Shown here: piece after piece, positions 1-13,429 of the stretch
How positions within the stretch are numbered: the first letter of the stretch is position 1
How the letters are laid out: the number at the start of each line of letters is the position of its first letter
Assembly: GCF_001625305.1 (NCBI RefSeq)
Contig: NW_017803379.1
Location: forward strand, 1,107,601 to 1,171,600
Direction: 5' to 3'
Length of the DNA: 64,000 nucleotides
DNA from: Branchiostoma belcheri
Lineage: Eukaryota; Chordata; Leptocardii; Amphioxiformes; Branchiostomatidae
The notes under the pieces: generated by a model
The model's input: the letters and a program-made list of their open reading frames with translations, nothing else
What the model was told of the DNA's origin: nothing
Databases searched by the model: none
Program-made: the position numbers and the translations under genes

Positions 1-2245
1 TAGTTCTTCTCCCCGGAGACAGTATACAAAAGTTAGAAGAAAGTTGAATTTCTACGTGAAGGGCGTACTCAACAACGTAGTGCCGCTTACTCGTTATCTG
101 GAACGTCCCCTCTTTAGAACGTTTATGGTGTGAAATTTTGTCAACGCAAGTTTGTTGATTTCACACAACTGAGTCCAACCAGTCTTTATGAATAATGAAA
201 CAAATTCATTACTATAAACAAAACTTTACATCAGCAGCTTCTAGGATTTACTGAGGTCTTCGCAAAGTCAGCAGTCATTTGCCAGGGCTGTCACCCCATT
301 TTAGACATCGGGCCGTTGTAACATATTGATTTTCCTCCATAGTAGATTGGATCACATTTCAGAGTTGAAAATGTATAAATTGCATATTTTTCACACTTCT
401 AACTTCAGGTTCCAGATAGGGTGTTCACTCGCCTGGTCTAGTCTATTACTTTAGTCGCTTCAAGTCTGGGTTCCAGAGGTATGGCACAGCGTACGTGTAA
501 AGCCCCCATAAATTTAAAGGAAAGTTTGTTCATAAACGAATAATGGACCCACGATCATTTGTATGTCTTACTGTAAGGCTATTAGCCACATTTGCGACCT
601 CCCCCGGGTCGACTCGTAAAGGGTAAGCCGTTACAACCGGTACTAAATGTCGACGAACGCATGATGAAATTATTATTTTTTTCTTTACAGTTGAAACCAT
701 TACTATGATGAAGGCTAACAGCTGGCTTTATTATTAACCATTACGTGTTTACGTACTAGGTATTTGATCACAAATGACTTGTAAACTGTGCGTTACGACT
801 GCCAATAACGTTTACCTGATGTCATGTAGGAGCCTATTCATAACTTTTACAAGGCGGGAATACAATCAGACATAAAACATGCCATTTACGACACTAAAAT
901 GTAGGCGGCACTTCATAAATGTGACTCAGTTATTATCTGATGGCAATCATCGTGACAGTTTCCTGTTAGTTCGTGTAAAAAACAGGAAAAGGATGGTGTA
1001 AAAAAACAGGAAAAGAATGGTGTTTAAGAAAACATCCTGTGGTTCTTACGTCAGAAAGCTTATCGCTGATGAACAGGTGCACGGCCTGCATCCAAAGCTA
1101 TCGTAAACATGCCAAAAACGGAATAAATTTGCCAACTATAAACCTAAAAACTTCATTGAAGACGCAGAAGCCTGGATGACCGATGCTGTTCACAAGCCGG
1201 CATGACTGATCCAGCTCACGTTCTCCCAGCGGTAGCAGCTGGACAAATGGTCCTGCCGAAAACACTTAGGCAGAAAACACGTCATTCTTCGTCATGGACG
1301 GAGAAACGTTGACTCTCGGGTCTCAGTAATGTTAAGACGTATATGTGCACTTCCCTCTTGATTAAAGCTACAAGAAATCATCTGCTAGTCTGCAGGTAAT
1401 GGTCTCCTATTATCTTACAGAAATACACAGATGAAATGTTTTGCAGTATGCCCTTTGCTCTGCTTCTACGTATTCCACGTTTATGAGATGTAGTTATATC
1501 TGTGATGATAAAGAGTTGTTAAAATGTAATTTAGCTTGTTTTTTTCCGGATGTGAAATAAAATTACTACATCAATTCATATGATGGCTTCTACTCAAAGT
1601 GGTGGCCAGTGCATACGCCAGTAGTGATTAGTATATTGGTGCGTGGTTCAGTTGAATAAGGACACTAAGTGAAAAGATTAGTATCTGCTTCTATATATAT
1701 ATTGAAAACGCTGCTATGCATGAAAGATTTATGGCTTATGAAGTAATAAGAAATTTGCTTTTCCAAATGTTTTAAACGGTACACCGCACATGTATCTTTC
1801 ATGGATAAAACTAAATCCAAATTGTTGTACTCATATGGCACTATGTACTAATATACCGATTATTATTATTATTAGTAGTAGGCATTTAGTACTAATATAC
1901 CAATTACAACATGATATATCGTCATCAGAGGTGAAGAGAACAATACAGGATGAGTAAATTGCAAGATAAGTAAATAATAATGGCATGAAATGTATGTACG
2001 TTGATTCGGTGGCTTTCCAAGAAGCGAGACCGCAAACTTTAATGAAAACAGCCACAAGCTGCGGATTTCAAATCAATTTATAGAAGCCACTGACCCTAAC
2101 ACAAAGGGTGAGAAACTTTTGATAGCAAAACAGCCTCAAGGAGTGACTGAAGCAAGTCAGCAATTTTACTCGTTCTTTCCCCAGGACATTGTAAGGCTAT
2201 GCCTAATGTGTGAATCGTATGGTTTATTTGCTGCATGTATGGTCA
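1..2245. other. no gene recognised
   Basis: AT-rich sequence with frequent stops in all frames. I see no exon-like stretch with splice sites and no known domain. Small local duplications are present: a 25-base unit repeated near 972-1025, and a short unit beginning tagtactaatatacc repeated near 1845-1905. Confidence 0.6.
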
Positions 2246-2341
2246 ATATAGTATAGTATAGTATAGTATAGTATAGTATAGTATAGTATAGTATAGTATA
2301 GTATAGTATAGTATAGTATAGTATAGTATAGTATAGTATAG
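2246..2341. repeat. (TATAG)n microsatellite
   Basis: About 19 nearly perfect copies of a five-base unit (tatag). No coding role is visible. Confidence 0.95.
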
Positions 2342-5300
2342 GGTTGGTTGTGGAACCTTTCTTTTATGTACGGTCAAAAGAAGATGAAACAGAACACAGT
2401 AACTTCAAAGTATACACTAGTTAAAACTAAAGACCTCCATTTTAAAAACAATTGTATCACAAACTGTCTTGAAGGCACGGCAACTGATATCAAGGTATTG
2501 AAATTTCGTTCTCTCAACGAGAGCTGTGTCGCCAGTACGGGGCTACGTCAATACAGCAGTTTCAAACAAAACCGGGATTGAGTGGCTGTTTGGAAGCGTA
2601 GGCGTGACAGGTCAGGTGGCTCGATGTATAAGCTGACGCCCACGTGGCCGCCAACAAAGATTGTGTTTCACCGAAGGGATGTAATACCTGTCCGGTTAAC
2701 GTATACAGTATATAGATTCCGTACATTCCTGCTACTCTTACTTCTCCTACCCCAAACTTTTGCCTAGTCCAGATGTCAATTACACCCACATGGTAGCTGA
2801 AGTCTGGCGTGCGATTCTTTTCTTTGATTTCCAATATACATTCGGCGTGCACTGGCATTATCTGTTATAGAGTAGTGGCAAAGCAACAAAAGCATAGCCG
2901 CATCACCAGGATCGCTGTAATGGTGTTGTCAATCAAGTATCTGACAGAAAGATTTGTGTGTAACGAATTTCTCTCACGAAGGTTATTGACTGGGATTCCT
3001 TTAGTCCGACACCCATACCATCTCACCTCTCGCTTTGGCATCCATGGCACAACAGCATGCAGCCGATGCACTATCTTTTACATGTGATATATGCAATGCA
3101 CACTACATATTATATATGGCAACCTTTGATAGAAAGGAAGAAGGTGTATCAGACTTGTCTAATGCACTTGCTTGCTCAAGGCAGGCAGTCGGTGTCAGAG
3201 GATGACTTACTGCACCATTCCAGGCACACAACTAATAGTCATTACGGGAATAGAACCACGTGTGAGTTACACACATACGTTAGTGTACATAACCCGCCAG
3301 GGACAGCTACTTGTCTAGTTGTAAGCAATGGAAAGGCATGGGAGGAGGGAGATAAGGCGCCGGAGTGTCCTTCAGGTAACGTCTCTTCATTACAGCACCT
3401 GCCATTAAGACGTCTGGTGCCGCCAGCCTGAGATATTTGACATGTTTGTCACGTAATATCAATAAGACGCTCGTGCACAATTAAAGTCTTTCTAACGTTC
3501 ATGGACACCTCAGAGCACCCCTCGGGCGCACACGGCCGCACCACGGAACGTACAGCGCTGGTTTATTCATGGATCAATTAGAGCGTAGATATCCCTGGAG
3601 AGAACATCTCTGGGAGGGGTGAATATTGGTCGAGTGCTGCAGTTTGCCTTGGATCGATGGGCTGTGACTTTAACTACAGTTATCTCAGTTCTCACAGTCT
3701 GAGTTCACAGTAGTTTAGTTTATTCGACACTGCGATCCATCTAAGCATATCTCAGTCTACACAGTCATGCAAAAGTACAAATGATGGAACACACAGCTAA
3801 AACTTTGAAGAGAATTTTTTCCTTGCTCAAAATATTAAACAAAGTAAGATGAGAATGATAGTAGTGAGAATCAGTTATGGACCTTGAAGGGTTTATTGTT
3901 TTATTGCTTATCCGCAACACTGCAGACCAGAATTGATCAGACACCTTATCGATCGGCCCCGAACGCGTCCTTTCACGGTCACGGTCGTTAAGGGAATCTT
4001 ATAAGGCATCGCCTGAGTTAATTACCACATAAACGCTGCTGTAACGTCACCACCAATGGCCAGTGGCTCGTCAAACAATCGAACGTCGTTACAGCTAACT
4101 GGGCCCATCAAATTACAGTCATGATTCTCCCGATAAAAAGTGAAGTTCTGCTTTGGAAAACAGCACTGGAAATAATCGTCATGACTCTGACCTTCAGGGA
4201 AGCATTTTCAGAGGATAATATCGGTCATCTTTAAGACAACCATGGTAAAATAGAGCACTGCAGGGCGTCTACTTAGTCTAGACTATTGCAAAACGTATTG
4301 GAACGTTATTAGATTCTTTATTGAATCTAGAAATATGAGGAATAGAACTGTAAGTCTGTTGAGGAAGACCAGAGTGACAGGTCTAAAGCTCCGGGTGAGG
4401 ACCATTTTTTTGTGTTACAGTTTTGACTTTAAATAAGTATGAACCTGCTTTTCGTTTTATAGTGTGCATATACATGATTTACCGTTCTTAAAGGATTTAA
4501 AACATTCATTCTGTCGAACTCCGCAGCCCAGCACCAAATGTGGTATTTTGGTTAGTTTTTCAAACCAACAATGACGACTGCACCAATAGCAACACTTTAT
4601 GAACAACCATAATGGAAACTCTGCGTCTGTAAGTCCATGCATATGGTGACGAAGAACTCTCAGACACCCTGCCGGGTTTTGATGTGCGATATCTACGTAA
4701 GACTCCTCGTAGGTAATCTATATCGCAGCAGGTGTGGTCTGTGCAGTGTACGTGATGTGAGGGCTAATTTGTAGTTTGCGGCTCAGGTACGTACATGGAT
4801 ACGAAAAGATACGTGCCAAAAGAAGACATCAGAGCTGTATTAATTTCACCTTAACTTTATCGGCTTGAAAAACTGACTACTTGGGGCGCAAACGACACAT
4901 TAGCCGGTGTTAGTACATGGCACCACTTGATGAAAGTGAGAAGGACAAGGTAGGAGGACGCGTACGTGTGCTGGTAAAATGTCGTAGCGAAGGTAATGTA
5001 CATGCAGCAGCTATATTTGCTAGCCATCAAGCCATCTTTTGGAAGCCATCAAGCCGGTAATATAGATACACATCATCATGATGCACATTCTCATTTCCTG
5101 GTGTTCACACGTTGCAAAATGTTTCATCCCCCGTACGTGCTCCATCAAAAAAATATGTCTCCTTTTTATAACTGAGTAAGAGGCGCTGCCAATATTTCCA
5201 CTGTCAGAATGACATCTTTAACGTAAGGCAAGGCTATGGTCATGATGTACTTTTTCTACAAACCATTCTTTATATGTCAAATAACAGGCATGTACGGCGG

Positions 5301-7250
5301 ACCAAACATCGCAAAAAAAGCCGCTTTTGTAAACATTGAATTTGAACACCTTCAACAGCTGCCACTCATTTACTTGCATCTCAATCAAACAGAAGTTCTT
5401 GTTCTTCAGACGCTGGTAGACTTGTGTATGTGCTGCACGGTCAAATATCATGAAGGCTGCGAGAGGATTACTGATAAGATTCTGGATAGGGATACTCATT
5501 TGATAAGAACGCAAAGAGGCGTCGGTGTTGTCCATGATTAAGACACGATGTTAAACATTCCAACATTGTCTTGGGGTTCAGCATATAAGTTCACTCCACT
5601 TGTTGTACCATAAGCCAGCTTTACACATTTGCACACATAGGGGCGTTGAGATTGGGGAAACATTAGTTCCATCTCGGCGCCCTGATATGATACCCTCGTC
5701 CCGCCTGGGCAGCACTGGGGGGCAAGTTTCATTTTACGTCTTCTTAAGTTTGGAGATGAAATGAACACCCACCTCTACCTGGGGGAAATTGAATCGGCGT
5801 CGGTATGATCTGGTGATAAGAACCGAATGAATTCTATTCTTCGCGGCAGGATTGCAGAAGCGCCGAGGAAATGCAGGCGGCCTTGGGTATCAGTACTTCA
5901 GTCCAATGCCACAGGCAATGAAATCGGAAAATTGAAAGTCTTTCCAACACTTTACCTTGTGTCAATCACTACCGGGAAGCAGACGTTTGGAGATGGACTC
6001 ACACAATACACAATAACGATACAACCGAAGCTGTACAATCATAGTCAAACGTAATTGGCTGAAGGTAAGGTGATGTACTGATGAGGACGCCTTTAATCAT
6101 TGGAAACATGTCCTGTTGGGGGCTACGTTATGGTCATGAAAAAAGTAATGGATTTTAAGCCCTGAATTTAGTGGGGAAGAATCGTAACGTCCGTTAAAAC
6201 TTAAACTGCGTTTCCGACAAATTCCTACTGTCAGTATAAAAACGTTACATTCTGATCCCTCTACGGACAAGTCATCTTTCCAATCCCACTACGAACAAGT
6301 GATCATAATGAAATCGCTTTCCTCCGTTTCCCAACTACATAAAATGTCAAAGATGGAAATTCCATTGCCCCAAAGACGTCACCCATGACCTCTCCACTCC
6401 GCATCAGCTGTTCTACAATTTGGTGAATCAATTTCATTCCTGTCTGAATCTCCCAGAGACCGGTTTCTGGGAATGAGGTACGCCGTCCGTGAGGTGTAAT
6501 GAGGCCTAGCCTGACCCCTGATAACCAAACCTTCCACGATTGGCGATTAAATTTGTGGATAACTTTCTGTTGTTTCACGGGTATCAAAGTACTTTGGTAA
6601 ATGTGTATTGTGAATTTGGGTCACGTATGACTCAGGCCTTGGTTAAGTCATAAAATTCGCTGTCTTCTACTACTCCACATAAAAAAAGCATTATCAATTT
6701 CTTCTGACCTCCTACAAAGATAAAGTCTGGCATTTCTTGGTATAGATTAAATCATTTTTCATGGTAAAATTCCCATGTAAATAAAGATAAACGTCACATT
6801 GTCCCTGTGGAATAGGTCACCTTGAAAATCATAAAAAAGGAAGGTTGTGCCAGGAAAATGGCCTGCTGAATGAGATCTAAATCTGATCTGAGCTATCTGA
6901 ATCCGCCGAAAACGCACAGTAAGCTGGGTAGGCTGTTACTATGACAATAAATGGGTAGAAAATGGAATACGGAAAACTCCCCATCGACGTTAATACAAGG
7001 AAAGCATGGACATGAAGAGGGTTATGTGCGATCAAAACAAATGAGTTAAAAGCATTTGAAATAGAATAAGATGCTTTGAAAGGATATCAAGATGTAGACA
7101 CCCTTAACGTAGATGTGGAGGCATGTAGATAGTGGGATATATACTTACAAATAGAATAGAATAGATAATTCACTACAAACCTAAGACTTTGATAGCTTTT
7201 AATTTGTAATGTTATAAAAGGTGCACAGAATAGGTGCACAAATAGTTGAT
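2342..7250. other. no gene recognised; unassigned ORFs near 5.2-5.8 kb
   Basis: No domain or spliced gene could be supported. At 5218-5768 two minus-strand ORFs (76 and 105 codons) abut with a frame offset, and the opposite strand is also open for 101 codons. I do not recognise either product, and such short ORFs may be chance. Near 4345-4430 lies a copy of a dispersed repeat containing gaggaagaccagagtgac, seen again near 36.4 kb and inverted near 54.5 kb. Confidence 0.5.
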
Positions 7251-7252
<2 letters not shown>

Positions 7253-7298
<46 letters not shown>

Positions 7299-7348
7299 TG
7301 AGTGTGAGTGTGAGTGTGAGTGTGAGTGTGAGTGTATGAGTGTGTGTG
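7253..7348. repeat. (GT)n / (GAGTGT)n microsatellite
   Basis: A run of GT dinucleotides passing into GAGTGT units. It produces long spurious Thr/His or Leu/Thr ORFs on the minus strand that are not genes. Confidence 0.95.
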
Positions 7349-7889
7349 CCCACAAGCTGATGAATTGCTAAAAATTATCGTTCTTTTCAGGTAGCGATGC
7401 ACTACATTTCTCATGTACGCATCTACAGCCACCGAGACCGTATCCAAAGACAACGAGATTGCGTTTTCAAGGCCACGGATTGACCAAAACCTTTCCTAAC
7501 TACGAGGGTCACGCAAGGCAATCTTCTTGGTCTGTGGAATTCTGAGAATCCGTTCATGAATCCTGAAAACTCAACTCGCCATTAAACCCTGTCTTTACAC
7601 TGATTTAGTTGCCGGGGTTATCGATCTGTCGGTGAAGGTTGGAGGTGAGAATACAACCGTGTGCCACACTCGGATAGGAACAAAGAAATGTTGGTTTTGA
7701 CTATGACGTGTTTTTTTCTGTAAGGTTAAGAATAACGACAAACATCATCGTTACATGTAACTGTGAGGTCTGGGGTTATTCTACAGGATAAGGGTCTTAT
7801 CAAAAATTGTGGACGAGAAAATCGGTACACTTTGTTCAAACTTAATATGCCTTGGGTGGGAATCGAACTCTCGGTCGAATTTTCGGTCC

Positions 7890-9299
7890 TGAAAAGTAAC
7901 GAATGGCGCAACGCCAACGATATGTTATTCTTGGACTTCGCCAAGGCCTTTGATTCTGTTTCCCACATTCTGTTAATTCACAAACTTCAAATGTTTGGTT
8001 TTGGCGGTAACCTCCTGGCTTGGTTCAATTCATATCTAACCGATCGCCGTCAACGTGTGGTAGTGGAAGGCTGTCAGTCTGATTGGCTCCCTGTCACTTC
8101 AGGAGTCCCTCAGGGCTCCATACTTGGACCCTTTCTTTTTCTCCTTTTCATTAATGATCTACCCTGTGAAGCTAAGAATTCTATAGTAGCACTCTTTGCT
8201 GACGATTCAAAATGTTTCAGGGAAATCAGCAATTTAAATGACTGTGTAAAGTTGCAAGACGATCTCACTGCTATGCACAACTGGAGTATCAGATGGAAGA
8301 TGTCATTTCATCCTTCCAAGTGTCAACTTATCCGCTTAACTCGTTCAAAGAGTCCGATTTCGTACTCTTATCTCTTGTCTGACACTTTTATAAAGTCTGT
8401 TGACAGTATGCCTGACCTGGGGGTCATTATCCAGTCGGACTTGCAGTGGGATGGTCACATCGCCAAGATGGTTGCCAGAGCTAACTCCATGACTGGCTTT
8501 ATTAAGCGTACAATTGGGTTCAATGCCAACACTGATGTACGTAAGGCACTTTATACCACTTTGGTCAGAAGTATCCTAGAATACTGTTCTCCCTTGTGGT
8601 CCCCACAATCCCGCAAACTAATGTCCCTTGTAGAAGGTGTTCAACGGCGCGCTACTAAATTCATCTTAGGAGCCCAAGCTAACAACCAAACCTACAAGGA
8701 CAGACTGGTAGCCTTGGGTCTGTTGCCCCTCTCATTCAGGCGTGAGGTTAGCGATGTTATGATGTTTGTCAAATCAAGGTCAATCGCCCTAAAGTATGTC
8801 TCTTTTCCGTCCCGACCTTCTCGATACTCCAGATCACACATGCTCACCCCATTCAGAGCGAAAACATCTGCCTTCAGCTATTCCTATTTCCCACGACTTG
8901 TCACAGTCTGGAATAATCTGGGCCCTGATCTTCGTAATCTGGGAGTCCTAGCCAATCAGCTGCCCAACATTTCAGCTTTCAAGCGTCAACTTGTTAAAGT
9001 GTCATTTACCAGATTCAATGAGCACTTCAGTCCTGACGCTCCGTGCTCTTGGTCGTCCGCATGTGGGTGCGCCTCCTGTACGGCTTTAAGACGCCACTAG
9101 TATTAGTATGGTTTTCAACATTGTTCCAATGTATATATTGTATTATTGATTGTTCGATATTGTATTATGTGTATCATTGTAATGTATTATTGTAATGTTT
9201 GGGAGGACAACTAGCAAAGGTGTATATTCACCTGTTTTGTCCTCCCATCCAGTTGTCTGGAAAATTCTAATAAATAAATAAATAAATAAATAAATAAAC
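7890..9299 (+). mobile_element. 5'-truncated non-LTR retrotransposon (CR1/Jockey-like), RT 3' part
   Basis: A long open frame ending at 9100 carries reverse-transcriptase motifs in order: LDFAKAFDSV, then SGVPQGSILGP, then FADDS (the catalytic box, F in place of the usual Y), then the thumb region and a Cys-rich end (CGCASC). Homology starts abruptly just before the first palm motif, so the endonuclease, fingers and 5' end are missing. The 3' end is a run of short TAAA/AATA units at about 9269-9299, typical of CR1-type LINE tails. It lies 5' of the lectin cluster, in the same orientation. The RT frame is open, but the element is too truncated to be autonomous. Clade assignment is tentative. 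Confidence 0.85.
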
Positions 9300-9718
9300 G
9301 CTACACCGCTGGCCGGACTCTCTAGGACAAACGATTGTTTTGCTAAACTTTTCTGGCACTTTGTCACCCCCTAGCGACGTCTGATCTTACAGCAGGTTGT
9401 GTTTCACTGCGTCTATTGTCCTTGGGCGAAACCAGGATTAATATTGATTAACGTATTATACAAAATTGCGATGTTTTGAAAATGATTAAAGCTCGTGTGA
9501 GAACGAGATGAAAGCGTGACAAACGTACGTTTTGAGTATTAAAAAAACATCTGAACTGCTATTTATATCAAAGCATGGGATGAAAGAACAGTGTTACTTT
9601 CATCTACTTTCTGGCGGCAACGCCCACTCTTGGACCAGGTATAGGCCGGCCATTGCTCTGGGCCCTCACCAGACATTCTTCATCTGTACATCTGGTTTCT
9701 GACGCGAGGTCGTCGGCA

Positions 9719-12700
9719 ATGTCCACCAAACACAACGAACCCAAAGAAGAATGCCCTGACACCAGTGGGTCCAGCGACAACAACGTGAACCACTACGTCA
9801 ACAAAGATGAAATCACAAACAGCCTACGACAGGCTACTGACCGAACTCGCCATGGTGGACAGCCGGCTGCAGAAGATGCAGACACCGTGGGCCGCAGGGG
9901 GGCTGGCATGGTCCAGAATGTGCTGTACGTGCCTGGTGCGATACGACAAGGAGGTATGTTTTGTCGTTTTGTATCCTTGTCCCATTTACCATTTTTGGCT
10001 TAAAAGCAGTTTTACGCTAAGCGAGTCCCCGTCAAGTAGGTCAAAGAAGAACACAAAATAGAATGTGGATACTACCACGATAAATGAAGAAGAACAGTGT
10101 CAGTGTTGAGTCATTTGCTGTTCGTGTTAATCGGTATCGATATATGGTGACCAGATGAGGTAACACGCCACCTTGGAATATTATGGCATGGTTTGAATGA
10201 ATGGTTTATCCAGGTCGCAATTTGCTGAATTGTGGATTTCATTACAATACTTGGTACTAAAAGACAATGGTAGAATTTACATTCATAATATAAAATAAGT
10301 CCTTTTTATAAATGTTTAACAATTCCATCGAAGCTTAATATTCAAAATTCCCATTACAAATGAATAAAAATGGGTACAAACCTTGGTTATTGATTGCTTT
10401 ACTGTACTCATTGGAATATGCATTTCAAGATTCCTTTGATAAAGTGATGAGTTGTCCTTGGTTAAAGCAAACGACCTTCGTTTTAACACGACTATTTTAA
10501 CGGCACTCATTAGCAGACATCAACTCTATTGTTTACAAACTTTTTTCACGACAATATATAGCTCAATAAATTGAAGAGGCAAGCTGTAATCATGGGAAGA
10601 TATGGCTTTTATTACGCAACAATGTACAAGGTACAAAGTATGGCAGAAATGAGAGAACAAATCTAACAAATCAGTCCACGTAGTACAATACTAGGTGATA
10701 TGGGATGGAAAGGCGCTTATACAATCATTAAAAGAATTTCTTACGTTTAGACATTCTTTAAAATACTGGCCTATATTCACAATGTATGGATTGTCAAAAG
10801 TCAGCAAGTATCTGAATTTGCTAGATGAATTCATGGCGAGAAATTCTGGTATAGAAGTTGATATAGTTGCATATAATGAATTACGTATATCAGAATATTT
10901 GGGACAAACAATCAAAAAGTGGTATTCGTCTTCTATTAATTCTGGACAGAATGGGCAAACCTTCTGGTCAGCAGGTATTTTCTGGAATCTTCCTGTTTCC
11001 ATACTTAATTTGTGACAGCCAATCCTGAGTTTTGTGATTGCTCTTCGTATATCAAGGCTTTTTATGTGTGAAAGGTAGTTTTCCTGTTTATAATGTTATG
11101 AAACCTGTGTGCTTACAGATCGCACGGATGTGACATGTCGCCGGTACGTCCTGTCATGGGTCGTTGCTGTAACGTTAGCAGCCGTCTTTGGGATAGGAGT
11201 TGGTCTCGTCACATATTACACGATCGTACAGGAGACTAGTACTCATCCGTTCTCACACAACAGTCCTCCGGAGCGGCGTGGTACGTCAAGCCAACCATCG
11301 TTATCACCAATTCCCGCCACCTCTGTCGGTATCACATTGGAAAACCGGAAAAATGAAGCCCTCTCGTCCACATTGGAAACAGTCTCGGTTAGTCCCCTAC
11401 ATTACATGTACAGTTTTAGTACTATAGTTCTATTTTGTACGTAGGACAAACGTAGAATTTTTATTTCCTTATCTCACAAAGCTTCCAGCCAATGTTTATA
11501 TCACGGTAACCAACCATAACTGCATTCTTATCTTTAGCCGGAGCGGCGTGGCACGTCAAACCGACCAGTGTCACCAATTACCGCCACCTCGAGCTCTGTC
11601 GGCTCTACATTGGAAAACCAGGAAAATGAAGCCCTCTCATCCACATTGGAAGTCCTGCCGGTTAGTCCCCTAGTGACCCCTACATTACATTACATGTACA
11701 GTTTTAGTACAACAGTTCTATTTTGTACGCAAGGGAAAGGTATAATTTTCATTTCCTTAACCCACAAAGATTCCGTCCAACATTTATATCACTGTAACCA
11801 ACCATACATACATTCTTATTCGTCAGCCTTATATGACTACTACGGAAGCTCCAACCGATTCAACAGCTCTGTCTACGTGGAGGACAACTGGTAGCGTGGC
11901 GAGGAGTACTGTGTCTTTGATGGCAGATTTGCGTCTAGTTCTGGAAACCAGACTGTATCCGCAACTCAGAACCATAAAATTAATCAGGCCAGCATATACA
12001 GTAAGTAAGAAAATATCTAACCTATAACGAATCATATAGTATATATACATTATATAGTGATACAATGAAATCATTTTGTGTTTTATTCGAAATGTCCGCT
12101 ACATTATCTTTAGTGAGCTAGAACTGGTTCGAGATCACTTTCCCTTTTTATCTTCTATTTTTGTGAAGGCTCAGTGGCCGCCTGGCTGTGGGCTGGAATG
12201 CAAAGACGGGTTTTGGGAAAATGGAGTCTTTCATATTCCAAAACGGAGAGGTATGTAAGGCTCAAAAACTAAGTTTTCGTAGCGTATCTGTACATAAGAT
12301 ACGGATTTATTTTAATATACACGGCATTTTTTTTTAAATCAGGATACGTATCATACATGTCTCTAAAACAGGTCATCAACTGTATAGATCTGTAACGGTT
12401 GTAGAAAAGCGTTGATAAGACCAACAGCTATGTTGAAATGCGCTCTATATAAGACCATAAGAAACAAAAAAAACTTGTTGGGGCGCTTTGTCAGAGACAA
12501 CAGATAACAGATCAAAGAGATTTTAGAAGGAAACTGTACTTTAAAAAAATAATGAGAGAAATAAATAATCAACATACTTTCGATTATGCATCAAAATGCC
12601 GATTGTCTACAGAGTGTACTAGGCACAAGTGCAGGCAGTTGAAATAATGACCATATTTGTTGTGAAATAGGTTGCCAAAAGGGGTGGGTTTACCATCAGC

Positions 12701-13182
12701 CTAGTCGCCTATGCTACAAGGCCTTCAACGACAGGACAACCTACAGCGGTGCAGTCAGTAGGTGTTCTTCAGACGGGGGAACCCTTGCCATGCCCCGCGA
12801 CACTGCAACCAACAACTTCCTCATCGATCTGAAAAATGAAGTCGACAACGACGCTTGGTTCCGCTTTGGACTGACTGATGAGGAAGGAGTTTGGATGTGG
12901 GACGATAACGTTCCTCTGGGCGACTTCAGAGCTTGGGGTACAGGAGAACCCAACAACGCAGAGGAGAACTGTGCCGAGTACTTTCCCGAAACCTTTTCCG
13001 AGTACAAAGCAGGCTCGTCCTTAAAGAACAGATGGAACGATGGACCATGTACCACAGCCGACAGGACGTTCATCTGTCAAGTCTCTCCGCCATCAGGTCA
13101 GTTTCACAATATCGACGTTTGTGCTTTCCATTTTGGAACGTTTGAGAGTTGTTGCGTACATTGTTGTACATTTTGTGTCTAG
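9719..13182 (+). CDS. CTL-A: type II membrane C-type lectin
   Basis: Exon model in consistent phase: 9719-9953, 11119-11387, 11538-11660, 11827-12000, 12175-12250, 12671-13182 (about 462 aa). The N-terminal cytoplasmic part carries HYVNKDE and LYVPGAIRQG. Exon 2 encodes one hydrophobic segment (about residues 88-112), then a Ser/Thr/Pro stalk with PERRGTS, repeated in exon 3. Exon 6 holds a whole C-type lectin domain with the Ca2+/mannose-type EPN motif, a WND motif and the canonical cysteines. The start is uncertain: the frame is open upstream to an acceptor at 9637-9638 with the same phase as CTL-C exon 2, so an upstream exon may exist that I could not find. The end is also uncertain: a donor at 13097 (phase 1) could splice onward instead of reading to the stop at 13182. 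A LINE fragment sits in intron 1. The role is probably sugar binding at the cell surface. Confidence 0.75.
10590..11105 (-). mobile_element. LINE 3' fragment with C-terminal zinc-finger-like region
   Basis: On the minus strand the translation reads through an ITKLRIG motif, then METGRFQKIP, then CPFC and, after a short spacer, EDEYHFLIVCP. This is the Cys/His arrangement found at the C-terminus of many endonuclease-reverse transcriptase LINEs. The ORF stops at about 10691 and is followed by an AATAAA-like signal on that strand. No RT domain remains. It lies in intron 1 of CTL-A, antisense, ending a few bases before exon 2. Confidence 0.7.
11267..11826 (+). repeat. tandem exon-plus-intron duplication inside CTL-A
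   Basis: Two adjacent units of about 270-290 bases (about 11267-11537 and 11538-11826). Each contains a PERRGTS-encoding stretch, the same STLE segment, the same donor (gttagtcccc), and similar intron sequence ending in an AG acceptor. Unit 2 gives CTL-A a second copy of its stalk exon. Confidence 0.8.
12112..12162 (+). mobile_element. SINE-A 3' fragment
   Basis: The stretch agtgagctagaactggttcg and the following gagatcactttc match the 3' end of the tRNA-derived SINE at 20560-20868. Only the tail is present. It lies just before a CTL-A exon. Confidence 0.6.
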
Positions 13183-13429
13183 TCTGTTTTTTTTCCACAT
13201 ATTTGTGGTTAGCATAACTCAAGAAGGTCTTGGGGAGACAAAGGAGAAGGTTGTTTTGTCTTCGTGGCGACTGTCCTTTGTTCTTCCGGTTTTGGGATCT
13301 TATCATATAGCCTATCATACAGCATGGCGCATGGACGTTCTGTTTGTAAATATGAATCAAACGTTTGGCTTTTGTGCCGTGAAACATGGATTTTTTTAAC
13401 CTCCTTGCCTGAACAGTGCCAAGGACGTA

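Noticed and set aside
7087-7453. Thr/His and Leu/Thr repeat ORFs on the minus strand
   Set aside because: They are translations of the GT microsatellite.
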